Shown: in pieces, positions 7,478 to 15,590 of the stretch
How the letters are laid out: every line of letters begins with the position of its first letter
Numbering within the stretch: position 1 is the first letter of the stretch
Assembly (NCBI GenBank): GCA_030626465.1
Contig: DAOUOU010000041.1
Location: 1 to 16,520 of the forward strand
Direction of reading: 5' to 3'
DNA: 16,520 nucleotides
DNA from: Bacteroidales bacterium
GTDB taxonomy: Bacteria; Bacteroidota; Bacteroidia; Bacteroidales; UBA10428
Notes under the pieces: model-generated
What the model saw: the letters and a program-made list of their open reading frames with translations, nothing else
Told to the model about the DNA's origin: nothing
Database searches by the model: none
Position numbers and translations under genes: made by a program

Positions 7478-8770
7478 ATGAGCAAGAATACAAATTCTCT
7501 CCTGAGGCATGAGGGAACAAATTACACAATTCCTTTCATTTTACTGACAACTCTCTTTCTTATGTGGGGGCTTGCAAACAACATGACCGACACATTGCTT
7601 GCCGCCTTTAAGAAAATAATGAGCATGAGCGATTTCCAGACCTCCTGGATACAGATTGCCTTTTATGGTTCGTATTTTTGCCTTGCATTGCCGGCAGCCC
7701 TGTTTATAAAAAGGTTCACCTACAAATCGGGTGTGTTATTGGGACTGGGTATGTTCATACTTGGCGCTCTTGTATTTTTTCCTGCAAGCAAAACACAGGT
7801 TTATGGTCATTTTCTCGTGGCCCTGTTTATCCTGGCCGGAGGATTGTCCATACTTGAGACCACGGCAAACTCGTATGTGATTATACTGGGATCTCCAAAA
7901 ACAGGCACCCGGAGATTGAATCTCGCACAGGCATTTAATCCGATAGGTTCGATAATGGGTGTGGCACTTAGCAGAATATTCATACTTTCTAACCTGAATC
8001 ATGCTTCTATGGCCGAACGATCTGCAATGAGTCCTGAACAATTGCATGCCGTACAATCGGCAGAACTCAATGCTGTTATGGGACCCTATGTGGGTGTTGC
8101 TATCTTCCTGGTCCTTCTATGGGTGCTGATAGCATCAGTAAAAATGCCTCGTGCATTCGATACGGATAGCGGTTCTCATTTCGGTCGCACCATCATCAGC
8201 CTGTTTCGTAACAGGAACTACCGGGCAGGTGTTATAGCCCAGTTCTTCTATGTTGGTGCACAAATAGGTATCTGGTCTTTTACCATAAGGTATGTCATGC
8301 AGGAAATGGAAATTAATGAAGCTGCCTCTTCCGAATTCTATCTGGCAGCACTCATTCTTTTTACCCTGTCGAGATTTATTTTTACAGGTTTGATGAAGTT
8401 TTTCAGTCCCGGTAATTTACTGGCAATATCTGCTGTGCTGGCCATTATTAGCACTTCGGTGGTTATACTGGGTAGTGGTCTTTTATCAGTAATTGCCCTG
8501 GTTTCGATTTCGGGTTTTATGTCGCTGATGTTCCCCACCATTTTCGGACTTGCCGTGCAGGGACTGGGAGAGGATACCAAGATAGGTGGTTCGGGATTAA
8601 TTATGGCGATCCTGGGAGGGGCAGTACTTACCGCTGTGCAGGGACAAGTTTCTGATTATACAGGCAATATTCATTATTCCTTCGTTGTACCTCTTATATG
8701 TTTTGTAGTCATATTCACCTACGGCTTAAGGATCAATTTATTTGCCCGGTCAATCAACCATGCGCCTTGA
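7478..8770 (+). CDS. fucP: L-fucose:H+ symporter
   Basis: 430 residues against 438 for E. coli FucP, a major facilitator superfamily transporter of the inner membrane that imports L-fucose with a proton. The hydrophobic pattern fits twelve membrane segments. Family motifs: FLMWGLANNMTDTLL at 27-41, SAFYFGYF-type AFYGSYFCLALPA, GGLSILETTANSYV at 121-134, RLNLAQAFNPIGSI, AQFFYVGAQIGIWSFTIRY, and MFPTIFGLAVQGLGEDTKIGG. The essential acidic pair of E. coli (Asp46 and Glu135) corresponds to D38 and E127, both shifted by eight positions, so the proton-coupling residues are kept. The start is 52 bases after the aldolase stop, just behind its own predicted promoter. The end overlaps the following decayed open frame. 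Confidence 0.95.
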   Translation: MSKNTNSLLRHEGTNYTIPFILLTTLFLMWGLANNMTDTLLAAFKKIMSMSDFQTSWIQIAFYGSYFCLALPAALFIKRFTYKSGVLLGLGMFILGALVFFPASKTQVYGHFLVALFILAGGLSILETTANSYVIILGSPKTGTRRLNLAQAFNPIGSIMGVALSRIFILSNLNHASMAERSAMSPEQLHAVQSAELNAVMGPYVGVAIFLVLLWVLIASVKMPRAFDTDSGSHFGRTIISLFRNRNYRAGVIAQFFYVGAQIGIWSFTIRYVMQEMEINEAASSEFYLAALILFTLSRFIFTGLMKFFSPGNLLAISAVLAIISTSVVILGSGLLSVIALVSISGFMSLMFPTIFGLAVQGLGEDTKIGGSGLIMAILGGAVLTAVQGQVSDYTGNIHYSFVVPLICFVVIFTYGLRINLFARSINHAP

Positions 8771-9235
8771 ATCTTTTACATCGTGGATTGAAGTTGTTGG
8801 TTATTCCAGACAGCTTAACAATATGACTCATATTGTCGCTTCAGCGTTGAAGCATTACGATTTGCCTGATCTGGTAAAAGCCATTGCAACCAGACCAGTT
8901 TCTTGTGTTCAAGAACCGGAAATAGATCCGGTTCATGTTGAATACGTACCAGATGATGATAGAATGATCATGCACAGGTATACAAAGAATAAGTTCGAAC
9001 ATTTTGTATTTCAGTATTTTATAAACACCTGTCCCATGTACCTTATTCATCCCTGGTATTCACCCCCGGAAGAAGAAATGAAAAAGCAGTACCTGCCCGA
9101 ATCTGAAATATCACTTTTTGAGATCATGCAGGTTATCGCACCGCTTGCATTGGCAAATGGAAACTTATCTTAAATTCACGCGATGATTATCTCATGTTGT
9201 ACGACCTGGAAACAGACAAACAGGATAAGGTATGA
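8760..9235 (+). pseudogene. decayed ORF ending in a sulfatase remnant
   Basis: An open frame runs from an ATG at 8760 (a further in-frame ATG lies at 8742, inside fucP) to a stop at 9171-9173. Its last third reads LPESEISLFEIM, as in the stretch before the second sulfatase signature. At about 9125 the sequence switches frame and reads HAGYRTACIGKW (9125-9160), which is that signature. It then passes directly, without the hundreds of residues that should follow, into KLILNSRDDYLMLYDLETDK and a stop at 9233-9235. That second part matches the usual sulfatase C-terminus. So a frameshift and a large internal deletion at the GKW codons are both visible. The first 90 or so residues are not recognised, and the N-terminal C/S-x-P-S-R active-site region is absent. 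If intact, the enzyme would have removed sulfate from a glycan, in keeping with the fucose genes upstream. Confidence 0.62.
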
Positions 9236-9274
9236 TGTTTTGGATCAAATTGAGGAATTTCAGAAAGCTACCAT

Positions 9275-11374
9275 ATGAATTTTATATATTTGCTTCCTGT
9301 CTTAAAAACAAAGAGTCGTATTTCCAGAAAATTCCAATATATAATCAACAGGTTGCTCTGCCAGACCGACAGTCCTTTGATGAATGCAGACATCCTGTTC
9401 GCCAGGAAAGAAACACCTGTTGCAAATAAACTGAATAGTGCCTTTCTGATTTGCCTGGCAGGTAGTGACCATCCCCTATTTTCTGAAGCACGAAAGATAC
9501 TGCATAAGGTATATGCTATTGGGAGCCTGAACGATCTGGCAAAGTTCTTTATCAGGCGCCTGAAAGACGTTGAAAAAGAGATTGCACTTGTCGAAAAAAC
9601 GAACAGAGATTTTCAAAAATCCCTTACTGATCTTGAAGTGTATCTCAGAAGATCATCCCCGGTTTATGATAATGAGTTTCGCGATAAGGTCTGGCAAGTC
9701 TTCTTCCCTGAAGGTGTGGATATTTTTACAAACCATCATTGGCATGCAAACAAATTACGCAAGAGCCGGATCGTTGACATAAAGGAAGAAAATCCGGATC
9801 CGTTAACAGAACCCGGTTCTGAATTGCTTTTCACTTCCAATGTATTGCTTAGCATTCCTGATAAAGAAACAAATATCGAAAGTCTGAACTATAACGATGA
9901 TTTAAAAAGAGCTCTAAAGAAAGCCATATCTGAACCACAGCTTTACTGGTTTGATCATCCCCTACAGATAGGAGTGGCACCTGAAGCAAATGAAATTGTA
10001 TATGGTCTGGTTGAACTGGACAAATCGCTTGATGCAGAACGTGAACGGGGAAACCTGAAAAACGAAAAGGTGAAATGTCTTCTCTCCGTTTCAGTTACTC
10101 ACAGGGGTCTGCAACCTATAGCAAAGGATTATATTCATCAGGATGTGGTACGAAAATATGAGTTGAAAAATCTTGAAGTGTATGTCTTTACCGAAAGTGA
10201 TACCCGAAAATTGATCGAAGAAGTTTTTCTTCCTGTGGTGAGACAGAACATACGCTCAAAAGATGCAGAAAAATTATTGCAGGTTTTTGGCGTTGATGGA
10301 GAATATGGCCGTCATTATAGTTTTCTGAAAGCCATGGCCGCTGCATGGAATGTCTTAATAGACCCGAAAGTAAGGGCCACCTTTAAAATTGACCTCGACC
10401 AGGTGTTTCCCCAAAAGGAGCTGGTTGAGCAATCGGGAGCATCAGCATTTGAGCATTTTAGAAATTCCCTATGGGGTGCAAAAGGAACGGGAGATAAAGG
10501 GCAGGAACTTGAACTGGGTATGGTTGCAGGCGCGTTGGTTAATGAAAAAGATATACAAAAAAGCCTGTACACTCCCGATGTCACCTTCCCGGAAAATGTA
10601 CCGGATAAAGAAGCCGGCATCTTTTTCAGTAAAATGCTCATGGCCCTGTCAACCGAGGGTGAGATGATGACCCGTTACAAGGAAAATAGTGCTATTGACG
10701 GAAAGAAAAAATGCATTCAGCGAATTCATGTAACGGGAGGCACCAATGGTATCCTGGTTGATGCTTTAAGAAGATACCGGCCTTTCACTCCATCGTTCAT
10801 CGGTCGTGCCGAAGATCAGTGTTACCTTCTCTCCGTGCTATGCAAAAAAGAAATGCCACGGCTGGCCTATCTGCACGAAGACGGACTGATCATGCGTCAT
10901 GATAAGGAAGCTTTTGCTCACGAAGCATTGAAAGCAGCAAAATTTGGTAATATCATTGGTGATTATATACGCACACTATATTTTTCAGAATATGCCAGAA
11001 TGCTTACTAATGATGTGAATAGTCTGAAAGATATTCTAAATCCGTTTACAGGCTGCTTCATTTCCAGGATTCCCGTCACTATCGTTATGTTACGCTTCGC
11101 TCTTAAAGGCGCAGGCTTTTTCGAGGAGGGTAATGAAGAATACGGACAACGATTCTTTTTTGAAAATGCTCCACGGCTTGAAAAAGCTATTGATTTTATT
11201 CGGGGCGACAACAGTATGTTTAAACAACAGGTGGATAAAGAACGCAAAGGGTGGAATCTCTTTTATGATGCTTTGGATGCAATAGAAAACTTAAAAAACA
11301 AACAGGATACCCTTGCTTCTTCAATAGTAACCAGAGCAAGAGAAATAATCGATGCTTGTAAGATCATCAATTAA
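9275..11374 (+). CDS. predicted GT-A-fold glycosyltransferase-like protein, family not recognised
   Basis: 699 residues from the first ATG; an alternative start at 9380 (MNADILFARKE) would give 664 and is plausible, because a TATATTTG lies inside the extension. No signal peptide or membrane segment is obvious, so it is probably cytoplasmic. Residues of about 70-130 are helical and charged. The middle resembles a nucleotide-sugar transferase: a strand VKCLLSVSVT, then LEVYVFTESDT, then VFGVDGEYGRHYSFLKAM, then KIDLDQVFP with D373 and D375 placed like a DxD metal site. Further on come HVTGGTNGILVDALRRYRP, GRAEDQ with E513 and D514 placed like the GT-A xED catalytic motif, and LIMRHDK with H542 placed like the C-terminal metal-binding histidine. 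The three elements in this order are the basis for the call. Donor and acceptor are unknown. It follows the fuc operon on the same strand after the sulfatase remnant. Confidence 0.55.
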   Translation: MNFIYLLPVLKTKSRISRKFQYIINRLLCQTDSPLMNADILFARKETPVANKLNSAFLICLAGSDHPLFSEARKILHKVYAIGSLNDLAKFFIRRLKDVEKEIALVEKTNRDFQKSLTDLEVYLRRSSPVYDNEFRDKVWQVFFPEGVDIFTNHHWHANKLRKSRIVDIKEENPDPLTEPGSELLFTSNVLLSIPDKETNIESLNYNDDLKRALKKAISEPQLYWFDHPLQIGVAPEANEIVYGLVELDKSLDAERERGNLKNEKVKCLLSVSVTHRGLQPIAKDYIHQDVVRKYELKNLEVYVFTESDTRKLIEEVFLPVVRQNIRSKDAEKLLQVFGVDGEYGRHYSFLKAMAAAWNVLIDPKVRATFKIDLDQVFPQKELVEQSGASAFEHFRNSLWGAKGTGDKGQELELGMVAGALVNEKDIQKSLYTPDVTFPENVPDKEAGIFFSKMLMALSTEGEMMTRYKENSAIDGKKKCIQRIHVTGGTNGILVDALRRYRPFTPSFIGRAEDQCYLLSVLCKKEMPRLAYLHEDGLIMRHDKEAFAHEALKAAKFGNIIGDYIRTLYFSEYARMLTNDVNSLKDILNPFTGCFISRIPVTIVMLRFALKGAGFFEEGNEEYGQRFFFENAPRLEKAIDFIRGDNSMFKQQVDKERKGWNLFYDALDAIENLKNKQDTLASSIVTRAREIIDACKIIN
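9285..9292 (+). promoter_or_regulatory. possible -7 element for the glycosyltransferase-like gene
   Basis: TATATTTG matches TAnnTTTG, but no TTG or TTTG lies 17-21 bases upstream. If used, transcription would begin near 9299 and translation would start at the ATG at 9380. Chance occurrence is possible. Confidence 0.25.
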
Positions 11375-11420
11375 ACTGGTGTACAGGAATTTTGGCAAAG
11401 CTAATGAATTAGTAGTGAGT

Positions 11421-11463
11421 AATTAAAATTAATAATTAAAAATTAATAATTAATAATTAAAAA
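11421..11463. repeat. AT-rich direct repeat of AATTAA/AATAATTAA units
   Basis: Repeated AATTAA, AATTAAT and AATAATTAA units with no G or C across about 43 bases. The units are self-complementary, so the block can also be read as an inverted repeat. It borders the hairpin at 11463. Confidence 0.8.
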
Positions 11464-11482
11464 TGATTTCGATAGAAATCAT
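11463..11482. repeat. perfect 8-bp hairpin next to the AT-rich block
   Basis: ATGATTTC at 11463-11470 pairs with GAAATCAT at 11475-11482 around a GATA loop. No T-run follows it on the plus strand, and on the minus strand it is followed by the AT-rich block, so a simple rho-independent terminator is not evident. Confidence 0.7.
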
Positions 11483-11543
11483 AAAATTGGCCTTTGGCTT
11501 CGGAAGCGAGGATCCACCCGGTGAAACTGACGGCCTGCAGGGC

Positions 11544-11594
11544 AAAGGAAATATTGTTTGAGCCCGCTGAAAGCGAGGCGAGTTCATTTCCTTT
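11544..11594. repeat. large imperfect hairpin (outer 9-bp stem, inner GC stem)
   Basis: AAAGGAAAT at 11544-11552 pairs perfectly with ATTTCCTTT at 11586-11594. Inside, GCCCGCT and AGCGAGGC pair around GAA with one bulged base. The whole forms a two-part stem of about 51 bases. Its function is not known; it may be a dispersed repeat or a structured RNA. Confidence 0.6.
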
Positions 11595-11713
11595 AGACAG
11601 CAAACCGATTGAAAAGATCAATGCGTCATCTTGTGAAAAACAACAGTAATACTACTGGAAAAAATGCTTAAATTGCCTGACTGATAAATAACTAACCTTC
11701 TATTAGTAAGTAT

Positions 11714-13036
11714 ATGATTAAAACAATGACCCGGCATTCCATTACCGGAAAAATTCTATTGCTGCTTACCGGCATACTTTTTATAGTCCAATTACCTGCT
11801 CAAACCACTTCTGATACTTTAAGAAGCAGGAATCTTTACCGTCCGCAAACATTAAGGCAGGATGACGTTCGATTAAATCAGGATTCTTTGGATTCTCAGG
11901 CTCAGATTAACCAGGATTCAATTGATCTGCGTTTACAATATATCCGGGATTCATTAGATGCGCGCTTACGATTCATCCAGGATTCAATCATTGCACGTGA
12001 GAAATTTGTAAGAGATTCTATACGGAGAAGAGAACACATTCTTGATTCACTGACCTTTTTAAGAGCTGAACTGCCCCGTTTGCTTGAAGCCTCACTGAAA
12101 ACTTATTCAGATAATATTATAGTATACAACAAAAGAATACAGATTGTAGGAGATTCGATCCTTACCAATTATACAAGCAAAGTATTACCTTTCACGATCG
12201 ACCGGCCATATACTCCATGGAAATCTGTCATAAATCTTTCTGACAAACCAATAAAGATTATTATTGATACCATTGCACATAAGATAACTGCTATCCGTGC
12301 CCCTGGTATTAGTAATTCGTATAGCTATTCAGCACGAAACAATATTCTGAGAATAAACAGCAAAAACTCTATTGTAAGTAAACCCGGCGGAAAGCTTTAT
12401 AAAGTTCCAATCGATTCGGTATTTTTTGATCGCCGTGGAAATGTAAGTAAAATAAAAAGATACTTTCATTTCTACCAGGTAACTAACCAATATCATCGTG
12501 GAGCTCCCTTGTTTCTTCATTTGTCGCAAGTAAAACAATTTGAGTATAGTGCGGATAATGTCATGACCAAATACCAAACCACTAATTTCTGTGATCGCTG
12601 GAGAGCACAGGATGAAAAAAAAGTATGCAACATTATTACTTACTCAATTAACAAACAAGGCAATACGTATATTCTGACACGTCAGACTGACCCTGTGAAT
12701 GTCTATGCGGATGGATGGTTCAGCTATGAATTTGATCATATGGGTAACCTGAAGAGCGTAGCCTTTAACAACACCAAGAATTCTGAAAACTGGAAAACCA
12801 TTGTTGAGTTGAACGATGCTGGCAATGTGAGTCGATATATCTATCAAAACAAAGGCGCTGTGCATAAGACCTTACTGGTTAACTACTACCTTAATGATCC
12901 CGGGGCAAAGTACAAAGTTGAGACCATAACCTGTATTTTTGAAAATGACGGTGTGAGTTACTACCAGGTAAACAATACAACTGATTTGAGTCGTGAGCGA
13001 AACCGGATAACCATGGAATGGAGCCCCTGGAGGTAG
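11714..13036 (+). CDS. secreted protein of unknown function with five 11-residue coiled-coil repeats
   Basis: 440 residues. Residues 1-30 form a signal peptide (basic start, ILLLLTGILFIVQ core, LPAQ end), so it is exported to the periplasm or surface. No lipobox cysteine is seen. Residues 56-110 are five exact 11-residue units, each beginning Q/R-D-S-L/I, followed by a partial DSLTF unit. Such a period fits a hendecad coiled coil or stalk. From about residue 140 the protein becomes beta-rich, with recurring strand-turn patterns such as FDHMGNLKSVAF and LNDAGNVSRYIY that loosely resemble YD-type or toxin-stalk repeats. It ends at TMEWSPWR with no T9SS sorting domain. I do not recognise the family. 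It stands alone, downstream of the non-coding block and convergent with the SiaB-like gene. Confidence 0.8.
   Translation: MIKTMTRHSITGKILLLLTGILFIVQLPAQTTSDTLRSRNLYRPQTLRQDDVRLNQDSLDSQAQINQDSIDLRLQYIRDSLDARLRFIQDSIIAREKFVRDSIRRREHILDSLTFLRAELPRLLEASLKTYSDNIIVYNKRIQIVGDSILTNYTSKVLPFTIDRPYTPWKSVINLSDKPIKIIIDTIAHKITAIRAPGISNSYSYSARNNILRINSKNSIVSKPGGKLYKVPIDSVFFDRRGNVSKIKRYFHFYQVTNQYHRGAPLFLHLSQVKQFEYSADNVMTKYQTTNFCDRWRAQDEKKVCNIITYSINKQGNTYILTRQTDPVNVYADGWFSYEFDHMGNLKSVAFNNTKNSENWKTIVELNDAGNVSRYIYQNKGAVHKTLLVNYYLNDPGAKYKVETITCIFENDGVSYYQVNNTTDLSRERNRITMEWSPWR
11879..12043 (+). repeat. five tandem 33-bp units within the secreted protein gene
   Basis: Each unit encodes 11 residues starting with a Q/R-D-S-L/I tetrad (codons such as CAG GAT TCA or CGG GAT TCA). 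Protein spacing is exact, but the DNA units have diverged, so the array is old rather than a fresh slippage product. Confidence 0.85.
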
Positions 13037-13180
13037 AGAAAGCAGATTCCTTTTACTCAACTGGTATTATAACTGCTCCAGTTCAGTATTCGCTTAGATA
13101 TATTTTTTGAATCTGACTTAGTAGGACACATTGAAAATGACAGGATCAATAGTTGAATCATTTCAGGTTATCGAATGATA

Positions 13181-13741
13181 TTATTCAATGGAATCAAGAT
13201 TTATGGTAGATTTCAATACAAAAAAATGGAAGTTTTCATCGAGACGAAGAAACTGATAATTGTATTTTTTACCTGTTTTCCGAAGTATATCAATAAGTCC
13301 AAGTCCGGCGCCTCCTTTTTCACTTATTTCACCGGTAAGCATTTTTTGTTTATGCAGCTTATCTAATGCGACCTTATTCATCTGATTCAATTTTTCAATA
13401 CTATCTTCCAGTGTGCGCACTTCGGAAGATCTGACTACATTTGCGGTAATGATATAATAATATCCTTTGCGCTCACCGATAACAAATATTCCATTTCCAC
13501 TGCCTTGTTCATCATAATCAGCTGAGTGCCGGGTGATGTTTTGAAGCATCTCAACCATAACATGAAATATCTTTCTCTTAATAGATGAGTCAGAGCATCG
13601 TTTGGATATTTTCTCCTCAGCCATGCGAGTGAAAAATTTCATTGTCTGATGATTAAGAGGACCTTTATAAACCAGGGGAAATCCATGGCTGATCATTTCA
13701 TCGGAAAGTATAGTTTGAATAAAAATCAGGTCCTTATCCAT
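13181..13741 (-). CDS. SiaB-family (HATPase-like) protein kinase
   Basis: 186 residues, cytoplasmic. It resembles the SiaB / DUF6272 family of histidine-kinase-like ATPases that act as serine kinases in partner-switch signalling. Visible features: HVMVEMLQNITRHS at 60-73, an N-box with E64 and N68; GIFVIGERKGYYYIITANVV as the central strands; and EKGGAGLGLIDILRK at 141-155 as the glycine-rich ATP lid. The usual partners, a SiaC-type substrate and a PP2C-type phosphatase, are not in the window. The nearest same-strand genes are a lipoprotein and a response regulator further upstream, separated by a 343-base gap, so an operon is not certain. The start is the only ATG close to the conserved region. 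The family is recalled from memory; a general anti-sigma-factor kinase is the alternative. Confidence 0.72.
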   Translation of the reverse strand: MDKDLIFIQTILSDEMISHGFPLVYKGPLNHQTMKFFTRMAEEKISKRCSDSSIKRKIFHVMVEMLQNITRHSADYDEQGSGNGIFVIGERKGYYYIITANVVRSSEVRTLEDSIEKLNQMNKVALDKLHKQKMLTGEISEKGGAGLGLIDILRKTGKKYNYQFLRLDENFHFFVLKSTINLDSIE

Positions 13742-14084
13742 TTACGCTTCAATTCGATATTAATATCTTACTTGAATATTTGCTTTGCCATTAAGTTAGT
13801 CAAATTATTCTAATTTAGAAATAATAAATAAAATAATAACATTTCATTAAACCAACACGGCATTTTACCAAACGAAACATGAATACCCGTCTTGGTATTA
13901 AATAAAACATCTCATAATTCTTTTTTTTGTTGGTAACTTTAGAATCCAGCATATTCTTTAGCATACTGAGAGTAAATAACTCTGCAGTAAAAAAGTACAT
14001 CCACTTAGAATTTTTCTGGAAATCGAATAGGTAATTATGTTTTCCCACCGCGGGAAAGCAGGAAGTAATATGAATTAAATCATG
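13742..14084. other. AT-rich intergenic region without a recognised gene
   Basis: A 77-codon minus frame at 13815-14048 has no motif, a run of lysines and odd composition, and is probably not a gene. A small inverted repeat (AATACC at 13882-13887 and GGTATT at 13894-13899) is the only structure noted. The promoter of the SiaB-like gene should lie here, but I see only a 7-base near-match (TAATTTG) on the minus strand. Confidence 0.5.
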
Positions 14085-14972
14085 TCAGTTAATCAAGTTT
14101 TTTCGAAAATCGTTGATGTTACTACTAAAGTTTTCTATTTGTTCAATAGCCTGATCAATCGATTTTCTTCCTTCCCTGGTACCAGGATCAAAATCAACTC
14201 CGAATGCGATATCAATCTTATCAAAGGCCTTTTTAATCTTAGCCAGGTCTATCATATAATCCTGAACAACTTCGCTATCATTGTGATCAGAAAGCATGAT
14301 CATCAGATTATTCAGAGAATATTTCTGATCAACTAATCTTTCTATTATGTCAACCTCCTTGCTTTCAAGTGCAACATCAATCGCTATGTGGATTGCTTCA
14401 ATCCATCCCCCTAAAATGATCATGGCCGCCGTAGTATACCTTTCGTTGTTTTTCAGGTATTCCTCTGTAGTGAAATAAATCTCATTTGCCAACATAATCA
14501 ATGAATCCTTGTTGGAAATGTTTCTTTCGAAACGTTCAGCGGTGTTTTCAAAATAATCATCTGGTATACCAAGATCTTTTGATAATTGTTGCATAGCATT
14601 AAAATATCTGCCGGCAATTTCAACCTGCTCAAACACTTTGGCATAACTGAGGTCGACAGCATATATTCCAAGATTGATTGCCTTTTGGGCACTCGTGATG
14701 TACTCAGACGTTTTATCAGGGTTGTTCATCAATTCTGCAGTAAAAATAGCGCCTGCACCCTCAAAGAGTGATGACAGCTCAACAGATAGATACATATTGT
14801 AAAATATAGGCAATCCTTCACCTAGAGTATCTAACGGATTAACTGCACTAGCCGATTCTGATAAATCAATGCTATCAAACTCGATCACCTTTGTATTTTT
14901 TCTATTTGACTGGCATGCAAAAAGCAATACTGTCGATATTAATACTATTGATAAGACACTTTTATAATTCAT
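14085..14972 (-). CDS. alpha-helical lipoprotein of unknown function
   Basis: 295 residues. A lipoprotein signal peptide ends in LLFAC with the lipidated cysteine at position 20, followed by QSNRKN. There is no aspartate right after the cysteine, so outer-membrane sorting is possible. The mature part is almost entirely predicted helix and acidic, with no catalytic motif that I recognise: segments such as SAQKAINLGIYAVDLSYAK, FNAMQQLSKDLGIPDDYF, AMIILGGWIEAIHIAIDVAL and a C-terminal IEQIENFSSNINDFRKNLIN. It sits 91 bases downstream of the response regulator on the same strand, so both may share a transcript. A sensor or scaffold role is only a guess from the neighbourhood. The start is the ATG directly before the signal peptide. 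Confidence 0.82.
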   Translation of the reverse strand: MNYKSVLSIVLISTVLLFACQSNRKNTKVIEFDSIDLSESASAVNPLDTLGEGLPIFYNMYLSVELSSLFEGAGAIFTAELMNNPDKTSEYITSAQKAINLGIYAVDLSYAKVFEQVEIAGRYFNAMQQLSKDLGIPDDYFENTAERFERNISNKDSLIMLANEIYFTTEEYLKNNERYTTAAMIILGGWIEAIHIAIDVALESKEVDIIERLVDQKYSLNNLMIMLSDHNDSEVVQDYMIDLAKIKKAFDKIDIAFGVDFDPGTREGRKSIDQAIEQIENFSSNINDFRKNLIN

Positions 14973-15063
14973 ACGAATGTCTTTAGAAATAAGAATATGC
15001 GGCTAAATCTAAGAAGTTTTTAGATCAATTGCAACGAAGAGTTATGCACAAAGCAAGGATAAC

Positions 15064-15444
15064 TCAACCCAGAAATTTTTCTACCGATGAAAGAAGCTCC
15101 TGAACATTAATAGGTTTTGCTATATAATCATCAAAACCATCGTTGATATATGCTTCTTTATCGCCTGACATAGCAAAAGCTGTCTGCGCAATTATAGGAA
15201 GTTCAGGATGAAGTTTTTTGATTTCTTTCATTGCTTCTTTACCATTTAATACCGGAAGCTGAACATCCATAAGAACAAGATCAATTGTGGGATCTGATTT
15301 GCAAATATCAATTGCAGACTGACCGTTGTTAGTTGATAACAGAATAGTCTTGTAAGGCTCAAATAACTCTTTGAGAAATTCGAGGCTTATTTCATCGTCT
15401 TCCACGGCCAGAATCACTTTCCCTTCCCAGTTTTTAGTAATCAT
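15064..15444 (-). CDS. single-domain response regulator (REC only)
   Basis: 126 residues consisting of one CheY-like receiver domain and nothing else. The conserved set is complete: acidic cluster E15-D16-D17 in AVEDDEIS, phospho-acceptor D60 in LVLMDVQLP, T88 in IIAQTAFAM, and K110 in DDYIAKPI. The AQTAFAMSGDKE stretch is typical of receivers in Bacteroidota hybrid histidine kinases, suggesting phosphorelay input from a kinase encoded elsewhere. With no output domain it must act by protein contact. It is first in a possible minus-strand group with the lipoprotein (91 bases downstream) and the SiaB-like kinase. Confidence 0.9.
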   Translation of the reverse strand: MITKNWEGKVILAVEDDEISLEFLKELFEPYKTILLSTNNGQSAIDICKSDPTIDLVLMDVQLPVLNGKEAMKEIKKLHPELPIIAQTAFAMSGDKEAYINDGFDDYIAKPINVQELLSSVEKFLG

Positions 15445-15590
15445 GACGACACGTTTGTATATGTAATTTATTATGAACCTTTCCCAATTAAATGCAATAT
15501 AATAAGTATAAACTATATAGGCAAATTAAATTTTAGAGAGCCCGTTTCCTTGTATTTACTTATACATGTAAAAGACAAAAAAGTTCTTCC

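Larger units (their letters stand above)
11375..11713. other. structured non-coding region between two plus-strand genes
   Basis: 339 bases without a convincing gene. In order it holds an AT-rich repeat block, a perfect short hairpin, a GC-richer stretch with several small inverted repeats, and a larger imperfect hairpin; these are listed separately. The composition changes sharply from nearly pure A/T at 11421-11463 to GC-rich at 11488-11545. It resembles the dispersed intergenic repeats seen in Bacteroidales genomes, which is recollection and not a search result. Confidence 0.6.

Noticed and set aside
11480..11600. Minus-strand reading through the intergenic element (ISFALQAVSFTGWILASEAK)
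   Set aside because: It looks protein-like but lacks a proper start and runs through hairpins; more likely part of a repeat element.
13037..13180. Possible bidirectional terminator between convergent genes (AACTGG and CCAGTT around a 14-base loop)
   Set aside because: The stem has only 6 pairs and no T-run follows closely.
13815..14048. 77-codon minus-strand open frame between the SiaB-like gene and the lipoprotein
   Set aside because: Runs of lysine and aromatic residues with no motif, in an AT-rich spacer; looks like a chance frame.
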